The translations under genes were made by a program, and so were the position numbers. Below, one piece after another: positions 29,516 through 38,903 of a DNA stretch of 64,000 nt. Source of the DNA: Vibrio profundi (GTDB lineage Bacteria > Pseudomonadota > Gammaproteobacteria > Enterobacterales > Vibrionaceae); the NCBI RefSeq assembly GCF_005281835.1, contig NZ_RZIS01000001.1, forward strand, positions 62,001 to 126,000, written 5' to 3'. The notes under the pieces are model-generated. The model saw nothing but the letters and a program-made list of their open reading frames with translations. It did not search any database and had not been told where the DNA came from. Within the stretch, counting starts at the first letter, position 1; every line of letters starts with the position of its first letter.

Positions 29516-30946
29516 ATGAGCAAAGAAATTAAAGCCCAAGTTGTTGTACTTGGTTCAGGTCCTGCTGGTTACTCAGCTGCATTCCGTTGTGCAGACTTAG
29601 GTCTAGACACAGTATTAATCGAACGTTACAACACTCTTGGTGGTGTATGTCTAAACGTTGGTTGTATCCCATCTAAAGCACTTCTTCACGTTTCAAAAGT
29701 AATCGAAGAAGCTAAAGCGATGGCTGACCACGGCGTAGTGTTCGGTGAACCACAAACTGACATCAGCAAGATCCGTATCTGGAAAGAAAAAGTAGTAGAT
29801 CAACTGACTGGCGGTCTTGGCGGTATGGCTAAGATGCGTAACGTAACTGTTGTAAACGGTTTCGGTAAGTTCACTGGTCCTAACAGCATTCTTGTTGAAG
29901 GCGAAGGCGAAGCAACAACAGTTAACTTCGACAACGCAATCATCGCTGCAGGTTCTCGTCCAATTAAACTTCCATTCATTCCGCATGAAGATCCACGTAT
30001 TTGGGATTCTACGGATGCACTAGAGCTGAAAGAAGTACCAGAAAAACTACTTATCATGGGTGGTGGTATTATCGGTCTTGAGATGGGTACGGTTTACCAC
30101 TCTCTAGGTTCTAAAGTTGAAGTTGTTGAGATGTTCGATCAAGTTATCCCTGCTGCGGATAAAGACATCGTTAAAGTCTTCACTAAGCGTATTAAGAACA
30201 AGTTCAAGCTAATGCTTGAAACTAAAGTAACAGCAGTTGAAGCGAAAGAAGACGGTATCTACGTTTCAATGGAAGGCAAAAAAGCACCAGCTGAAGCTGA
30301 GCGTTACGATGCTGTTCTTGTTGCTATCGGCCGTGTTCCAAACGGTGCACTTATCGACGCTGAAAAAGCGGGTATCGAAGTTGATGAGCGTGGCTTCATC
30401 AATGTTGATAAGCAAATGCGTACTAACGTACCTCACATCCACGCTATCGGTGATGTTGTTGGCCAACCAATGCTTGCTCACAAAGGTGTGCATGAAGGTC
30501 ACGTAGCGGCTGAAGTTATTTCTGGTAAGAAGCACTACTTTGATCCTAAAGTAATTCCATCAATCGCGTACACTGAGCCAGAAGTTGCATGGGTAGGTAA
30601 GACTGAGAAAGAAGCGAAAGCTGAAGGCATCAACTACGAAGTTGCTACTTTCCCTTGGGCTGCTTCTGGTCGTGCAATCGCATCTGATTGTGCTGATGGT
30701 ATGACTAAGATGATCTTTGATAAAGATACTCATCGCGTAATCGGTGGTGCAATTGTTGGTACTAACGGTGGTGAGCTTCTTGGTGAAATCGGCCTAGCAA
30801 TCGAAATGGGTTGTGATGCTGAAGATATCGCTCTAACTATCCACGCTCACCCAACTCTACACGAGTCTGTTGGTCTAGCGGCGGAAGTATTTGAAGGTTC
30901 AATCACTGACCTTCCAAATAAGAAAGCAGTGAAAAAGAAGAAGTAA
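29516..30946 (+). CDS. lpdA: Dihydrolipoyl dehydrogenase (E3)
   Basis: A 476-residue flavoprotein with FAD motif GSGPAGYSAA near residue 13, redox-active Cys45/Cys50 in CLNVGC, NAD motif GGGIIGLEMG and the C-terminal HAHPTLHES base. It reoxidises dihydrolipoamide for the pyruvate and 2-oxoglutarate dehydrogenases and the glycine cleavage system. A terminator and 241 bp lie between aceF and this gene, so separate expression is likely. Confidence 0.99.
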   Translation: MSKEIKAQVVVLGSGPAGYSAAFRCADLGLDTVLIERYNTLGGVCLNVGCIPSKALLHVSKVIEEAKAMADHGVVFGEPQTDISKIRIWKEKVVDQLTGGLGGMAKMRNVTVVNGFGKFTGPNSILVEGEGEATTVNFDNAIIAAGSRPIKLPFIPHEDPRIWDSTDALELKEVPEKLLIMGGGIIGLEMGTVYHSLGSKVEVVEMFDQVIPAADKDIVKVFTKRIKNKFKLMLETKVTAVEAKEDGIYVSMEGKKAPAEAERYDAVLVAIGRVPNGALIDAEKAGIEVDERGFINVDKQMRTNVPHIHAIGDVVGQPMLAHKGVHEGHVAAEVISGKKHYFDPKVIPSIAYTEPEVAWVGKTEKEAKAEGINYEVATFPWAASGRAIASDCADGMTKMIFDKDTHRVIGGAIVGTNGGELLGEIGLAIEMGCDAEDIALTIHAHPTLHESVGLAAEVFEGSITDLPNKKAVKKKK

Positions 30947-30974
30947 TTCTCTTTTAACGACTTGTTAAGTTAAT

Positions 30975-31006
30975 AAAAAACCGCTGATGATTCAGCGGTT
31001 TTTTTA
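30975..31006. terminator. Bidirectional terminator between lpdA and the luxR-type gene
   Basis: AAAAAACCGCTGA, a TGAT loop, TCAGCGGTTTTTTT. A/T runs on both sides serve the two convergent genes. Confidence 0.92.
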
Positions 31007-31038
31007 TTTGTGTTTTAAGCCGATTAAGAAGCGAGACG

Positions 31039-31644
31039 CTATTTATAGATACATAACATGTCTAAGTAGCTAGAGGTTAGCTGATTAAGCTCTGCTTGTG
31101 ATTGTGCACGGTTCGCTTGGATGAATAATGAGTAGCAAATACCGTGGAACAGGTTCGCAAGATGTTTAGGATCGTGTTGGTCACATACTTCACCGCGTTC
31201 AATCGCTTTGCTAAACATGTTTTGTACTAGCATTTGATTAGTGCGGTTGGTCGTAACAAATAACGGCCATACTTCATCACGAGTTGATGCACTCCACTCA
31301 AACCACACTTTAAGCCAATGGCAGTCATGAGCAACGAGTGTAACCATTTCGTTTGCGATGGTATCTAGGTTTTCTTTCGCGTGTAAATCGAGGTCGATAT
31401 TATCCGAAAGGAAGTTAGAGAACTGGCGAACCACATGATTAAGTACTTCGTCTACTAAGTCTTCGCGAGTAGGGAAGTAGTTAAATACGGTTGCCACTGA
31501 CACTTGAGCGATTTCTGCAATATCTGCATGTCCGCCGCGGCCAATGCCTCTGCGAGCAAAAACTTCAAGTGCGATTTCCATCAGTTGAAGTTTTCGTTTT
31601 AATGGTGAAAGCCTTGTTCGAGGTCTCTTAGCTATTGAGTCCAT
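31039..31644 (-). CDS. luxR: Quorum-sensing master regulator, LuxR/HapR/OpaR/SmcR family
   Basis: A 201-residue TetR-type regulator with the family-specific start MDSIAKRPRTRLSPLKRK and DNA-binding helix-turn-helix IAEIAQVSVATVFNYFPTRE. The C-terminal ligand/dimer domain ends in DMLCIYK. It is the output regulator of the LuxO-Qrr cascade (V. harveyi LuxR, V. cholerae HapR, V. vulnificus SmcR) and is unrelated to V. fischeri LuxR. It controls hundreds of genes at high density. Its leader holds a Qrr pairing site. luxS in this window feeds the same circuit. The symbol follows V. harveyi usage. Confidence 0.97.
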   Translation of the reverse strand: MDSIAKRPRTRLSPLKRKLQLMEIALEVFARRGIGRGGHADIAEIAQVSVATVFNYFPTREDLVDEVLNHVVRQFSNFLSDNIDLDLHAKENLDTIANEMVTLVAHDCHWLKVWFEWSASTRDEVWPLFVTTNRTNQMLVQNMFSKAIERGEVCDQHDPKHLANLFHGICYSLFIQANRAQSQAELNQLTSSYLDMLCIYK

Positions 31645-31656
31645 ATGATTTTCCTT

Positions 31657-31681
31657 GCCAATGAGTTTTTATAATTAGTGA
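31657..31681 (-). ncRNA. Qrr small-RNA pairing site in the luxR-type mRNA leader
   Basis: On the mRNA strand the leader contains UCACUAA and, after 13 bases, UUGGC. These pair with the conserved Qrr segments UUAGUGA and GCCAA, which lie in the matching antiparallel order. The site ends just before the ribosome binding site AAGGAAAA and 12 bases before the ATG, so Qrr binding would block translation, as shown for hapR and luxR in other vibrios. This is a target site, not an RNA gene. Confidence 0.75.
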
Positions 31682-31705
31682 TGTTTTTATTATTTAAGCC
31701 CCATG

Positions 31706-31734
31706 AGTGTAATGGTGCATATGCAAATGGTCAA
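31706..31734 (-). promoter_or_regulatory. Candidate promoter of the luxR-type gene
   Basis: On the minus strand TTGACC, exactly 17 bases, then TACACT. The start would fall near 31699, giving a leader of about 55 bases that includes the whole Qrr site. TTATTGACC at the -35 resembles a half-site of the LuxR-family operator, so autorepression is possible. Confidence 0.5.
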
Positions 31735-31983
31735 TAAATTATGCCTATTTTGTAGTCAGTTATATCAAGATTGATACTTACATCAACCCATTTAAGGTGT
31801 AAAAGAACGAGACAGAAAGGCTTAGTGTCACAGCGGGCACATTTCGACCATTAACTAAAAGCGAAATGGGATTGGAAGGTGGCTTGGTTAAATGAGCAGT
31901 GCTAGACTTAGCCTCGAAAAATAGCGGCGAAGCCTAGATTGAAGGCTACACTTGTCGCATTAACCAAATAAAATGAGAACAGT

Positions 31984-32514
31984 ATGAAACATACAGTTGA
32001 AGTCATGATTTCTGAGCAAGAAGTTCAGGAGCGAGTAAATGAATTAGGCAAACAAATCACAGAGCACTACCAAGGTAGTGAAGATCTTGTGCTGGTTGGC
32101 CTACTACGTGGATCATTTGTCTTCATGGCGGATCTAGCTCGTGCAATCAATCTAACTCACCAAGTAGACTTTATGACCGCATCTAGCTACGGCAACGGTA
32201 TGGAAAGCTCACGTGATGTTCGTATTTTGAAAGATTTAGATGATGACATCCAAGGTAAAGACGTACTATTAGTTGAAGACATTATCGATACAGGTAATAC
32301 CCTAACTAAAGTAAAAGAGATTCTGAGCCTACGTGGGCCTAAATCTATCGAGATCTGTACGCTATTAGACAAGCCTTCACGTCGTGAAGTTGAAGTTGAT
32401 ACTAAGTGGATTGGTTTCGAAATCCCAGATGAATTCGTTGTTGGTGTTGGTATCGACTACGCTCAAAAATACCGTCACCTGCCATACATCGGTAAAGTTG
32501 TACCGCAAGAGTAA
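31984..32514 (+). CDS. hpt: Hypoxanthine phosphoribosyltransferase
   Basis: A 176-residue purine salvage enzyme with the PRPP-binding loop [10 protein letters not shown] (residues 97-106) and [11 protein letters not shown] near the N-terminus. It makes IMP (and some GMP) from the base plus PRPP. It is divergent from the luxR-type gene, the order seen in V. cholerae next to hapR. A strong terminator follows. Confidence 0.97.
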   Translation: MKHTVEVMISEQEVQERVNELGKQITEHYQGSEDLVLVGLLRGSFVFMADLARAINLTHQVDFMTASSYGNGMESSRDVRILKDLDDDIQGKDVLLVEDIIDTGNTLTKVKEILSLRGPKSIEICTLLDKPSRREVEVDTKWIGFEIPDEFVVGVGIDYAQKYRHLPYIGKVVPQE

Positions 32515-32541
32515 TCATTACGCTTGCCGAAAAAAGATGTT

Positions 32542-32568
32542 AAAAAGCCCGCTTGATGCGGGCTTTTT
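32542..32568. terminator. Bidirectional terminator between hpt and can
   Basis: An 11-bp perfect stem (AAAAAGCCCGC / GCGGGCTTTTT) with a TTGAT loop. It serves both convergent genes. Confidence 0.93.
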
Positions 32569-32585
32569 GTATTTGATAGAGATAA

Positions 32586-33254
32586 TTAGCCTTGTTGACT
32601 AAGAAGAGGCGTCGTTAAGATTTTATTTAATGCCTCAATGTGGCTGCTCTCTAATGTGTCGATACTAGAGCAACGTACGCCAAGATCTTGCAGCTTGCCA
32701 TCGCCGATTCCATAAACCACACCGTGAATTTCCACCTCTTGGCCACGTTCCCATGCACTTTGCATAATGGTCGAGTTTCCAAGGTTGTAAACCTGCTCTG
32801 CAACGTTAATCTCACAAAGTTTATCACCCCACTGTTCGCGCGGTAGTGCTTCGATCTGTTTACGATATTTAAGGTAATTGTCGCGAATATGCAGTAACCA
32901 GTTATTGATAAGACCTAATTTAGGGTTATCAATTGCGGCATTTACACCACCACAACCGTAGTGACCACATACAATAATGTGTTTCACTTTAAGTACATCG
33001 ACCGCGTATTGAACCACAGACAGGCAGTTTAGGTCGGTATGAACGACTTGGTTTGCTACATTACGGTGAACAAAAAGTTCTCCTGAGTATAGACCGGTTA
33101 AGCGCTCTGCTGGTACACGGCTGTCTGAGCAACCTATCCATAAAAAGCCAGGGTTTTGCCCTTCTTCAAGGGTGGCAAAATATTCTGGACGTTCAGATTT
33201 GATAGACTCAGACCACTTAGAGTTGTTTTCAAAAAGCTGTTTAATTTCTGGCAT
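32586..33254 (-). CDS. can: Beta-class carbonic anhydrase
   Basis: A 222-residue protein from ATG 33254. The frame opens 42 bases earlier, but homologues start at [12 protein letters not shown] residues. Zinc ligands Cys42, Asp44, His98 and Cys101 occupy the same positions as in E. coli Can. It interconverts CO2 and bicarbonate in the cytoplasm. It is divergently arranged with a SulP anion transporter 243 bp away, a pairing that suggests bicarbonate supply. Confidence 0.96.
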   Translation of the reverse strand: MPEIKQLFENNSKWSESIKSERPEYFATLEEGQNPGFLWIGCSDSRVPAERLTGLYSGELFVHRNVANQVVHTDLNCLSVVQYAVDVLKVKHIIVCGHYGCGGVNAAIDNPKLGLINNWLLHIRDNYLKYRKQIEALPREQWGDKLCEINVAEQVYNLGNSTIMQSAWERGQEVEIHGVVYGIGDGKLQDLGVRCSSIDTLESSHIEALNKILTTPLLSQQG

Positions 33255-33497
33255 TTTACGTCTTATATCCCTTAAATAACTTCCGTCACTATACACAATG
33301 TTACAAAATGCTTCTTGTTAAAATTGTTAGAAATGGCACTCATCTGACGTGTTCTAGCAGCGAAAATCATATAATCCTAAACATTCATTTCACTTAGTTA
33401 TAACGCATATCGAATCGGTGGTAGCATCTAACTCGATTGCTTAATAACATTGTACGAATTTATACAATTTAAATTTCTATCAGCAGGGAGCTGTGTT

Positions 33498-35177
33498 TTG
33501 TTTGGAAGTCGTTTTAAAGATATCAACCTTAAGGGAGATATGTTTGGTGGCGTGACCACTGCCATTATTTCATTGCCATTGGCTCTCGCGTTTGGTGTAG
33601 CCTCTGGCGCTGGCGCTGAAGCCGGTTTATGGGGCGCAATCATGGTGGGCTTGTTTGCTGCTTTGTTTGGTGGCTCAAGCAGTTTGATTTCGGAGCCAAC
33701 CGGCCCGATGACGGTGATCATGACCGCTGTGATGACCAGCATGATGGCCAAGTACCCAGAATCAGGAATGGCGATGACCTTCACCGTCGTAATGATGGCT
33801 GGTGCTTTTCAGATTCTACTTGGTACGCTAAAGCTTGGTAAATACGTTACTTTGATGCCATATAGCGTGATATCCGGCTTTATGTCGGGTATTGGCGTGA
33901 TCTTGATTATCCTGCAGCTTTCTCCTTTACTTGGCCATGCTGCGCCAGCTGGTGGTGTGATGGGCACGCTAACGGCTTTGCCAGACACGCTAGCGAACAT
34001 GAAGTTCTCTGAATTGTTCTTAGGTGCTCTTACTCTGGTTATTTTGTTCTTGTTCCCAGAGAAATATCGCAAGTATGTACCTGCCCAGCTGGTCGCTTTG
34101 GTCGCGGTGACGTTGTTATCTGTAATTGTCTTCGATACGGAGTCGATTCGTCGTATTGGAGAGATTCCAGCGGGCTTACCTTCATTGGTGATGCCAACGA
34201 TTAGCCCGGAAGTTTTTACTACTATGGTGATTGATGCGCTAGTACTAGGAACACTAGGCTGTATCGATACTTTGCTTACCGCAGTTATTGGTGATTCATT
34301 AACGCGTAAAGAGCATGACTCGGATAAAGAGCTACGTGGTCAAGGTATCGCCAACATGCTGTCTGGCCTTTTTGGCGCATTACCTGGTGCCGGCGCAACT
34401 ATGGGCACAGTCACCAATATCCAGGTAGGTGCACGCTCGCCGCTTTCAGGGGTGATTAGGGCATTAGTGCTGGCATTAGTCGTACTGGTTGCTGGAGGCT
34501 TAACAGAGCCTATTCCTATGGCTGTACTGGCAGGTATAGCGGTTTATGTTGGTTTTAATATTCTCGATTGGAGTTTCATTCAACGCGCCCATAAAGTCAG
34601 TGTTCAAGGTATGGCGATCATGTATGGCGTGATGCTGCTGACGGTATTTGTTGATTTGATTGCTGCGGTTGGCTTAGGTGTATTTATTTCTAATATCATT
34701 ATTATCGAGCGCTTAAGCCGAGAACAAGCAAGGCAAGTGAAAGCGATTAGTGATGCAGATGAAGATGATCTTCCGCTGACGGAAAGCGAGCGTCAGCTAC
34801 TAGATAGTGCTAATGGCCAAGTGTTGTTCTTCTATCTTTCGGGGCCGATGATCTTCAGTGTATCAAAAGCGATTTCCCGTCAGCACTCCAGTATTTCAGA
34901 TTATGAAGTGATGATTTTGGATCTCACGGACGTACCTATGATTGATGTAACGGTTGGATTAGCGTTAGAAAATGCCATCAAAGATGCGCTGGATGCCAAT
35001 TGTGAAGTGTATTTGTTATGTCCAAATGAAAATACTCGACAGCAGCTGGAGAAATTCCACGTGATTGATCTTGTGCCGGAATCGAACACTTATCGTTTCC
35101 GCTATGAGGCGTTAAATGCCGCTAAATCTTATGTGGAACGAGATGAACACCAGTTTGAGCCAATTGGCCTGACTTAA
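33498..35177 (+). CDS. SulP family anion transporter with STAS domain (possible bicarbonate transporter)
   Basis: About 559 residues. The start is taken as the TTG at 33498, which has GGGAG seven bases upstream. Upstream in-frame codons lack a ribosome binding site, and the next ATG (33540) would cut the N-terminus. It has a transmembrane sulfate-transporter domain with GGVTTAIISLPLALAFG and EPTGPMTVI, then a cytoplasmic STAS domain after about residue 430. SulP proteins carry sulfate, bicarbonate or dicarboxylates. The neighbouring carbonic anhydrase favours bicarbonate (inference). Confidence 0.88.
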   Translation: MFGSRFKDINLKGDMFGGVTTAIISLPLALAFGVASGAGAEAGLWGAIMVGLFAALFGGSSSLISEPTGPMTVIMTAVMTSMMAKYPESGMAMTFTVVMMAGAFQILLGTLKLGKYVTLMPYSVISGFMSGIGVILIILQLSPLLGHAAPAGGVMGTLTALPDTLANMKFSELFLGALTLVILFLFPEKYRKYVPAQLVALVAVTLLSVIVFDTESIRRIGEIPAGLPSLVMPTISPEVFTTMVIDALVLGTLGCIDTLLTAVIGDSLTRKEHDSDKELRGQGIANMLSGLFGALPGAGATMGTVTNIQVGARSPLSGVIRALVLALVVLVAGGLTEPIPMAVLAGIAVYVGFNILDWSFIQRAHKVSVQGMAIMYGVMLLTVFVDLIAAVGLGVFISNIIIIERLSREQARQVKAISDADEDDLPLTESERQLLDSANGQVLFFYLSGPMIFSVSKAISRQHSSISDYEVMILDLTDVPMIDVTVGLALENAIKDALDANCEVYLLCPNENTRQQLEKFHVIDLVPESNTYRFRYEALNAAKSYVERDEHQFEPIGLT

Positions 35178-35200
35178 TAAGCTGATTATATTGAAAAGTT

Positions 35201-35235
35201 ACGCCGCCTTACTCTGAGTATGGCGGCGTTTTTCT
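35201..35235 (+). terminator. Terminator of the SulP gene
   Basis: ACGCCGCC / GGCGGCGT outer stem with a TACTC/GAGTA inner stem, then TTTTCTTTTT. Confidence 0.92.
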
Positions 35236-35285
35236 TTTTATAAGAAAGGGGAAATTAACGTTTCTAAAAAAATGGAAATGAATAA

Positions 35286-35314
35286 TTGTCTCTATCGTGA
35301 TTCGACGATAAACT
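35286..35314 (+). promoter_or_regulatory. Candidate promoter of yadGH
   Basis: TTGTCT, exactly 17 bases, TAAACT. It lies about 115 bases before the yadG start in an otherwise featureless gap. Confidence 0.4.
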
Positions 35315-35427
35315 TGGTGGTGAAATGGTCAGCTCGTTATTGGCGCAGAAGTGGTGCCAAATGGTATCGTGCTTTAAAAATCTAGATGACCAACGCACCC
35401 AATAAAAATAAATGGCAACGCATCTTT

Positions 35428-36345
35428 ATGTACGCATTAGAAATTGAGCAATTAAGAAAGACATATGCTGGTGGCTTTGAAGCACTAAAAGGCATTAGCT
35501 TACAGGTTGAAAAGGGCGACTTTTATGCGCTGCTTGGGCCAAACGGCGCAGGTAAATCAACGACGATCGGTATTATCTCTTCATTAGTGAATAAGACATC
35601 GGGAAAGGTCAAAGTCTTTGGTTATGACATAGACCGAGACCTTGAGCTGGCTAAACAGAACTTAGGGCTTGTACCGCAAGAGTTCAATTTCAACCAGTTT
35701 GAAACGGTTGAGCAAATCGTACTGCAACAGGCGGGCTATTACGGTGTACCTAAGCCTCTTGCAAAAGAACGTGCTAAAAAGTATCTATCTAAGCTAGATC
35801 TTTGGGAAAAACGAAGCGAACGTGCAAGAAACTTATCAGGCGGTATGAAACGTCGTTTGATGATCGCGCGTGCGCTTATGCACGAACCACAATTGTTAAT
35901 CTTGGATGAACCAACTGCAGGAGTCGACATTGAATTACGACGTTCAATGTGGGAGTTTCTGCAAGAGATCAACTCTGAGCAAGGCATTACCATCATTTTG
36001 ACCACTCATTACCTTGAAGAAGCAGAAATGCTTTGTCGTAATATCGGTATCATCAGTAAAGGTGAGTTGATTGAAAACACTACGATGAAAGATTTGTTGA
36101 GTAAGCTGCATGTTGAGACTTTCATTCTAGATTTAGAAGAAGGCAGCAGTGAGCCTAAAATTGAAGGTGTGAATAGCCAAGTGATGATCAACGGTTCGTT
36201 GGAAATCGAAATTGATAAAACCTTGGGTTTGAACTCGATATTCACACAGTTAACTGAGCAAGGTGTAAAAGTATTGTCTATGCGCAATAAAGCGAACCGA
36301 CTTGAAGAGCTGTTTGTAAGTATTGTCCGTGAAGGGGGCAACTAA
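35428..36345 (+). CDS. yadG: ABC transporter ATP-binding protein YadG
   Basis: A 305-residue ABC ATPase from ATG 35428. An in-frame ATG lies 42 bases earlier at 35386, but homology begins at YALEIEQLRKTYAGG. Walker A GPNGAGKST is at 37-45, with LSGGMK signature and Walker B LLILDEPTAG. It is close in sequence to E. coli YadG along its whole length. With YadH it forms an ABC-2 exporter of unknown substrate. yadH follows after 1 bp. Confidence 0.95.
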   Translation: MYALEIEQLRKTYAGGFEALKGISLQVEKGDFYALLGPNGAGKSTTIGIISSLVNKTSGKVKVFGYDIDRDLELAKQNLGLVPQEFNFNQFETVEQIVLQQAGYYGVPKPLAKERAKKYLSKLDLWEKRSERARNLSGGMKRRLMIARALMHEPQLLILDEPTAGVDIELRRSMWEFLQEINSEQGITIILTTHYLEEAEMLCRNIGIISKGELIENTTMKDLLSKLHVETFILDLEEGSSEPKIEGVNSQVMINGSLEIEIDKTLGLNSIFTQLTEQGVKVLSMRNKANRLEELFVSIVREGGN

Positions 36346-36346
36346 T

Positions 36347-37117
36347 ATGTATAGTTTATATTGGACAGCTTTTTGTAGTTTGTTAACCAAAGAGGTGAAC
36401 AGGTTTACACGAATTTGGGTGCAAACTCTGGTCCCGCCAGCGATCACTATGACATTGTATTTCATCATTTTCGGTAGCTTAATTGGCTCACGAATTGGTG
36501 AGATGAACGGCTTTAGTTACATGGAATACATAGTGCCTGGTTTGATCATGATGTCGGTGATCACTAACTCGTATTCAAATGTAGCGTCTTCGTTCTTTAG
36601 TGCTAAGTTCCAAAAAAATATTGAAGAGCTGCTGGTGGCTCCTGTTCCAAACTATGTGATTATTTTTGGTTTTGTAATGGGCGGCGTCGTTCGTGGTTTA
36701 TTGGTCGGAACAATCGTCACTTTTGTCTCTTTATTCTTTGTCGATCTTCAGGTTGAACACTGGGGAGTGATAGTTGCAACGGTATTCTTAACTTCCGTAG
36801 TGTTTGCACTAGGTGGTCTGATAAACGCCGTATTTGCACGCACTTTCGATGATATTTCGATTATTCCAACGTTCGTGCTAACACCTTTGACTTACTTAGG
36901 TGGCGTGTTTTACTCGATCAGCCTTTTACCTGATTTTTGGCAAGGCGTGTCTAAGTTAAACCCGATCGTCTACATGGTGAATGCGTTCCGTTACGGCTTT
37001 TTAGGCGTATCTGATGTTGGTATCGTGACGTCATTTAGCGTACTTGGAGTATTTATTGTTGGTTTGTACGCGGTAGCCCATTATTTGGTGACAAAAGGTA
37101 TTGGCTTAAGAAGCTAA
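36347..37117 (+). CDS. yadH: ABC-2 type transporter permease YadH
   Basis: A 256-residue protein, the same length as E. coli YadH, with six hydrophobic segments and the ABC-2 segment LTPLTYLGGVFYS. Start ATG 36347, one base after the yadG stop, with GAAGGGGG inside the end of yadG as ribosome binding site. It is the membrane partner of YadG. In E. coli the pair likewise lies near can, hpt and panBC, so the neighbourhood is conserved. Confidence 0.95.
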   Translation: MYSLYWTAFCSLLTKEVNRFTRIWVQTLVPPAITMTLYFIIFGSLIGSRIGEMNGFSYMEYIVPGLIMMSVITNSYSNVASSFFSAKFQKNIEELLVAPVPNYVIIFGFVMGGVVRGLLVGTIVTFVSLFFVDLQVEHWGVIVATVFLTSVVFALGGLINAVFARTFDDISIIPTFVLTPLTYLGGVFYSISLLPDFWQGVSKLNPIVYMVNAFRYGFLGVSDVGIVTSFSVLGVFIVGLYAVAHYLVTKGIGLRS

Positions 37118-37137
37118 TACATTCGAGAGGTATGATT

Positions 37138-37166
37138 AAAAAAGGTCGGCAAATGCCGACCTTTTT
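37138..37166. terminator. Bidirectional terminator between yadH and panC
   Basis: AAAAAGGTCGGC, an AAAT loop, GCCGACCTTTTT, with A/T runs on both sides. Confidence 0.94.
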
Positions 37167-37187
37167 ATTTGATTCTGAGCGCTGAGG

Positions 37188-38078
37188 TTATTCTGAGCTT
37201 TCTTCAGTCGTTTCTTCCTTAGTCTCTACCGCTAAATCAAACACTTGATTATCAATTAGGCGAGTTTTTCCTAAGAATGCAGACATCAATATCACGACTT
37301 GAGTGGTTTCCGAAGTCACCGCCTGCAGAGTGCGAGCATCGCAAATAAAGATTTCATCTGGTTGTAGATCTGCTGCGCGTAACTGGTCTGTCGCATCTTC
37401 AATAACTGATGAGTAATCATCGCGGCCACCACGAATAGCACTGCTGATCCAACGCATTGTACGAGCTAGCACAGGGGCACGCTGACGTTCATCAATCGTA
37501 AGATTGCTGTTACGTGAGCTCATCGCTAATCCGTCCATCTCTCGAACAGTAGCCACACCCATGATCTCGATATCCATGGCTAGGTCGAGTGTCATCTGAC
37601 GAATAATTGCTAATTGCTGGAAGTCTTTTTCACCGAAGCACGCGACGTCTGGCTGAACGATGTTAAACAGTTTAGTGACGATAGTTGCAACACCACGGAA
37701 GTGGCCCGGACGAGAAGCTCCTTCCAGCATGTGCGATAAACCTGGTACTTCAACAAACGTCTGCTTATCCAAACCGTTCGGGTACATGATTTCAGGTGTT
37801 GGGGTAAAGACGATTTCTACGCCTTCACCGTTTAATTTGCTTAGGTCGTCTTCAAGTGTGCGCGGGTAGTTATTTAAGTCATCAGCACGATCAAACTGCA
37901 TTGGGTTGACGAAAATACTGACTACAACGACATCTGCAAGCTCTCGAGCTTTACGCACTAACGTTAAGTGACCTTCATGAAGGTTACCCATAGTCGGAAC
38001 GAAGGCGATACGGCGCCCATCGCGCTTGAATTGCTTTATCTGCTCTCTAAGAGCGGCTACTTCAGCAAAAGTCTGCAT
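37188..38078 (-). CDS. panC: Pantothenate synthetase (pantoate-beta-alanine ligase)
   Basis: A 296-residue enzyme with the HIGH-like motif MGNLHEGH at 30-37 and the second KMSKS-like segment MSSRNSNL. It joins pantoate and beta-alanine using ATP. It lies 8 bp after panB. The C-terminus has an acidic, Thr/Glu-rich tail (EETTEESSE) slightly longer than in E. coli. panD is not in the window. Confidence 0.97.
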   Translation of the reverse strand: MQTFAEVAALREQIKQFKRDGRRIAFVPTMGNLHEGHLTLVRKARELADVVVVSIFVNPMQFDRADDLNNYPRTLEDDLSKLNGEGVEIVFTPTPEIMYPNGLDKQTFVEVPGLSHMLEGASRPGHFRGVATIVTKLFNIVQPDVACFGEKDFQQLAIIRQMTLDLAMDIEIMGVATVREMDGLAMSSRNSNLTIDERQRAPVLARTMRWISSAIRGGRDDYSSVIEDATDQLRAADLQPDEIFICDARTLQAVTSETTQVVILMSAFLGKTRLIDNQVFDLAVETKEETTEESSE

Positions 38079-38086
38079 GGTTACTC

Positions 38087-38881
38087 CTAGGCAATAGTAT
38101 GTGCGTCGTCAGGGAAGGTCGCGTTTTCAACTTCTTCCTTGTACTTCGCCACTGCTTTACGCATGTCGCCCGTTTCTGCTAAGAAGTTCTTAGAGAATTT
38201 AGGCATGTAGTTTGCCGAGATGCCGAACATATCGTGCATTACTAAAATTTGGCCATCGGTAACGTTGCCTGCACCAATACCAATAACAGGTACATGGCAT
38301 GCGTCGGTAATACGCTTGGCTAATGAAGCGGGAACACACTCAAGTAAGACAATTTGAGCGCCAGCATTTTGTAAAGCTAATGCATCAGCGACCATCTTGT
38401 CAGCTTGCTCATCTTCACGGCCTTGTACTTTATAGCCACCAAAGATATTTACAGACTGAGGAGTTAGGCCAAGGTGAGCACAAACAGGAACAGCACGCTC
38501 AGTTAGCATTTTTACCGTGTCTACTAACCAGCTTCCACCTTCAATTTTCACCATATTTGCCCCTGCGCGTACTAGCGTTGCAGCGTTTTCACACGCTTGC
38601 TCAGGCGTCGCATAACTCATGAATGGCATATCAGCCATTAATAAACAATTAGGGCTACCAGCACGCACACTGCGCGTGTGATAAGCAATATCTTCAACGG
38701 TTACAGGCAAAGTGTCTGTTTGGCCTTGTAAAACCATACCTAGAGAATCACCAACCAATAATACAGGCATTTCTTGGCTTTCGAATAGCTGCGCAAAGCT
38801 CGCGTCGTAAGCTGTAGAGGTAGCGAATTTACGGCCTTCACGTTTGTACTTGATCAGGTCGTTAATGGTTACTTTTTTCAT
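38087..38881 (-). CDS. panB: 3-methyl-2-oxobutanoate hydroxymethyltransferase
   Basis: A 264-residue TIM-barrel enzyme beginning [18 protein letters not shown], with [18 protein letters not shown] and [18 protein letters not shown], hallmarks of PanB. It adds a hydroxymethyl group from methylene-THF to ketoisovalerate, the first committed step to pantothenate. folK lies 22 bp upstream, so the folate- and pantothenate-linked genes are co-transcribed. Confidence 0.98.
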   Translation of the reverse strand: MKKVTINDLIKYKREGRKFATSTAYDASFAQLFESQEMPVLLVGDSLGMVLQGQTDTLPVTVEDIAYHTRSVRAGSPNCLLMADMPFMSYATPEQACENAATLVRAGANMVKIEGGSWLVDTVKMLTERAVPVCAHLGLTPQSVNIFGGYKVQGREDEQADKMVADALALQNAGAQIVLLECVPASLAKRITDACHVPVIGIGAGNVTDGQILVMHDMFGISANYMPKFSKNFLAETGDMRKAVAKYKEEVENATFPDDAHTIA

Positions 38882-38903
38882 GAGTTTTCCTTACTAGGTT
38901 TGG

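Larger units (their letters stand above)
31645..31983. other. Divergent 339-bp control region of the luxR-type gene and hpt
   Basis: The left third holds the Qrr site and promoter of the luxR-type gene. Further right is a 7-bp inverted repeat CATTTCG (31840-31846) / CGAAATG (31862-31868) of unknown meaning. For hpt I see no convincing -35/-10 pair. No small ORF with a good ribosome binding site was found. Confidence 0.6.

Noticed and set aside
31840..31868. CATTTCG/CGAAATG inverted repeat before hpt, considered as small RNA or operator
   Set aside because: Only 7 bp with a 15-base loop and no T-run. Too weak to call.
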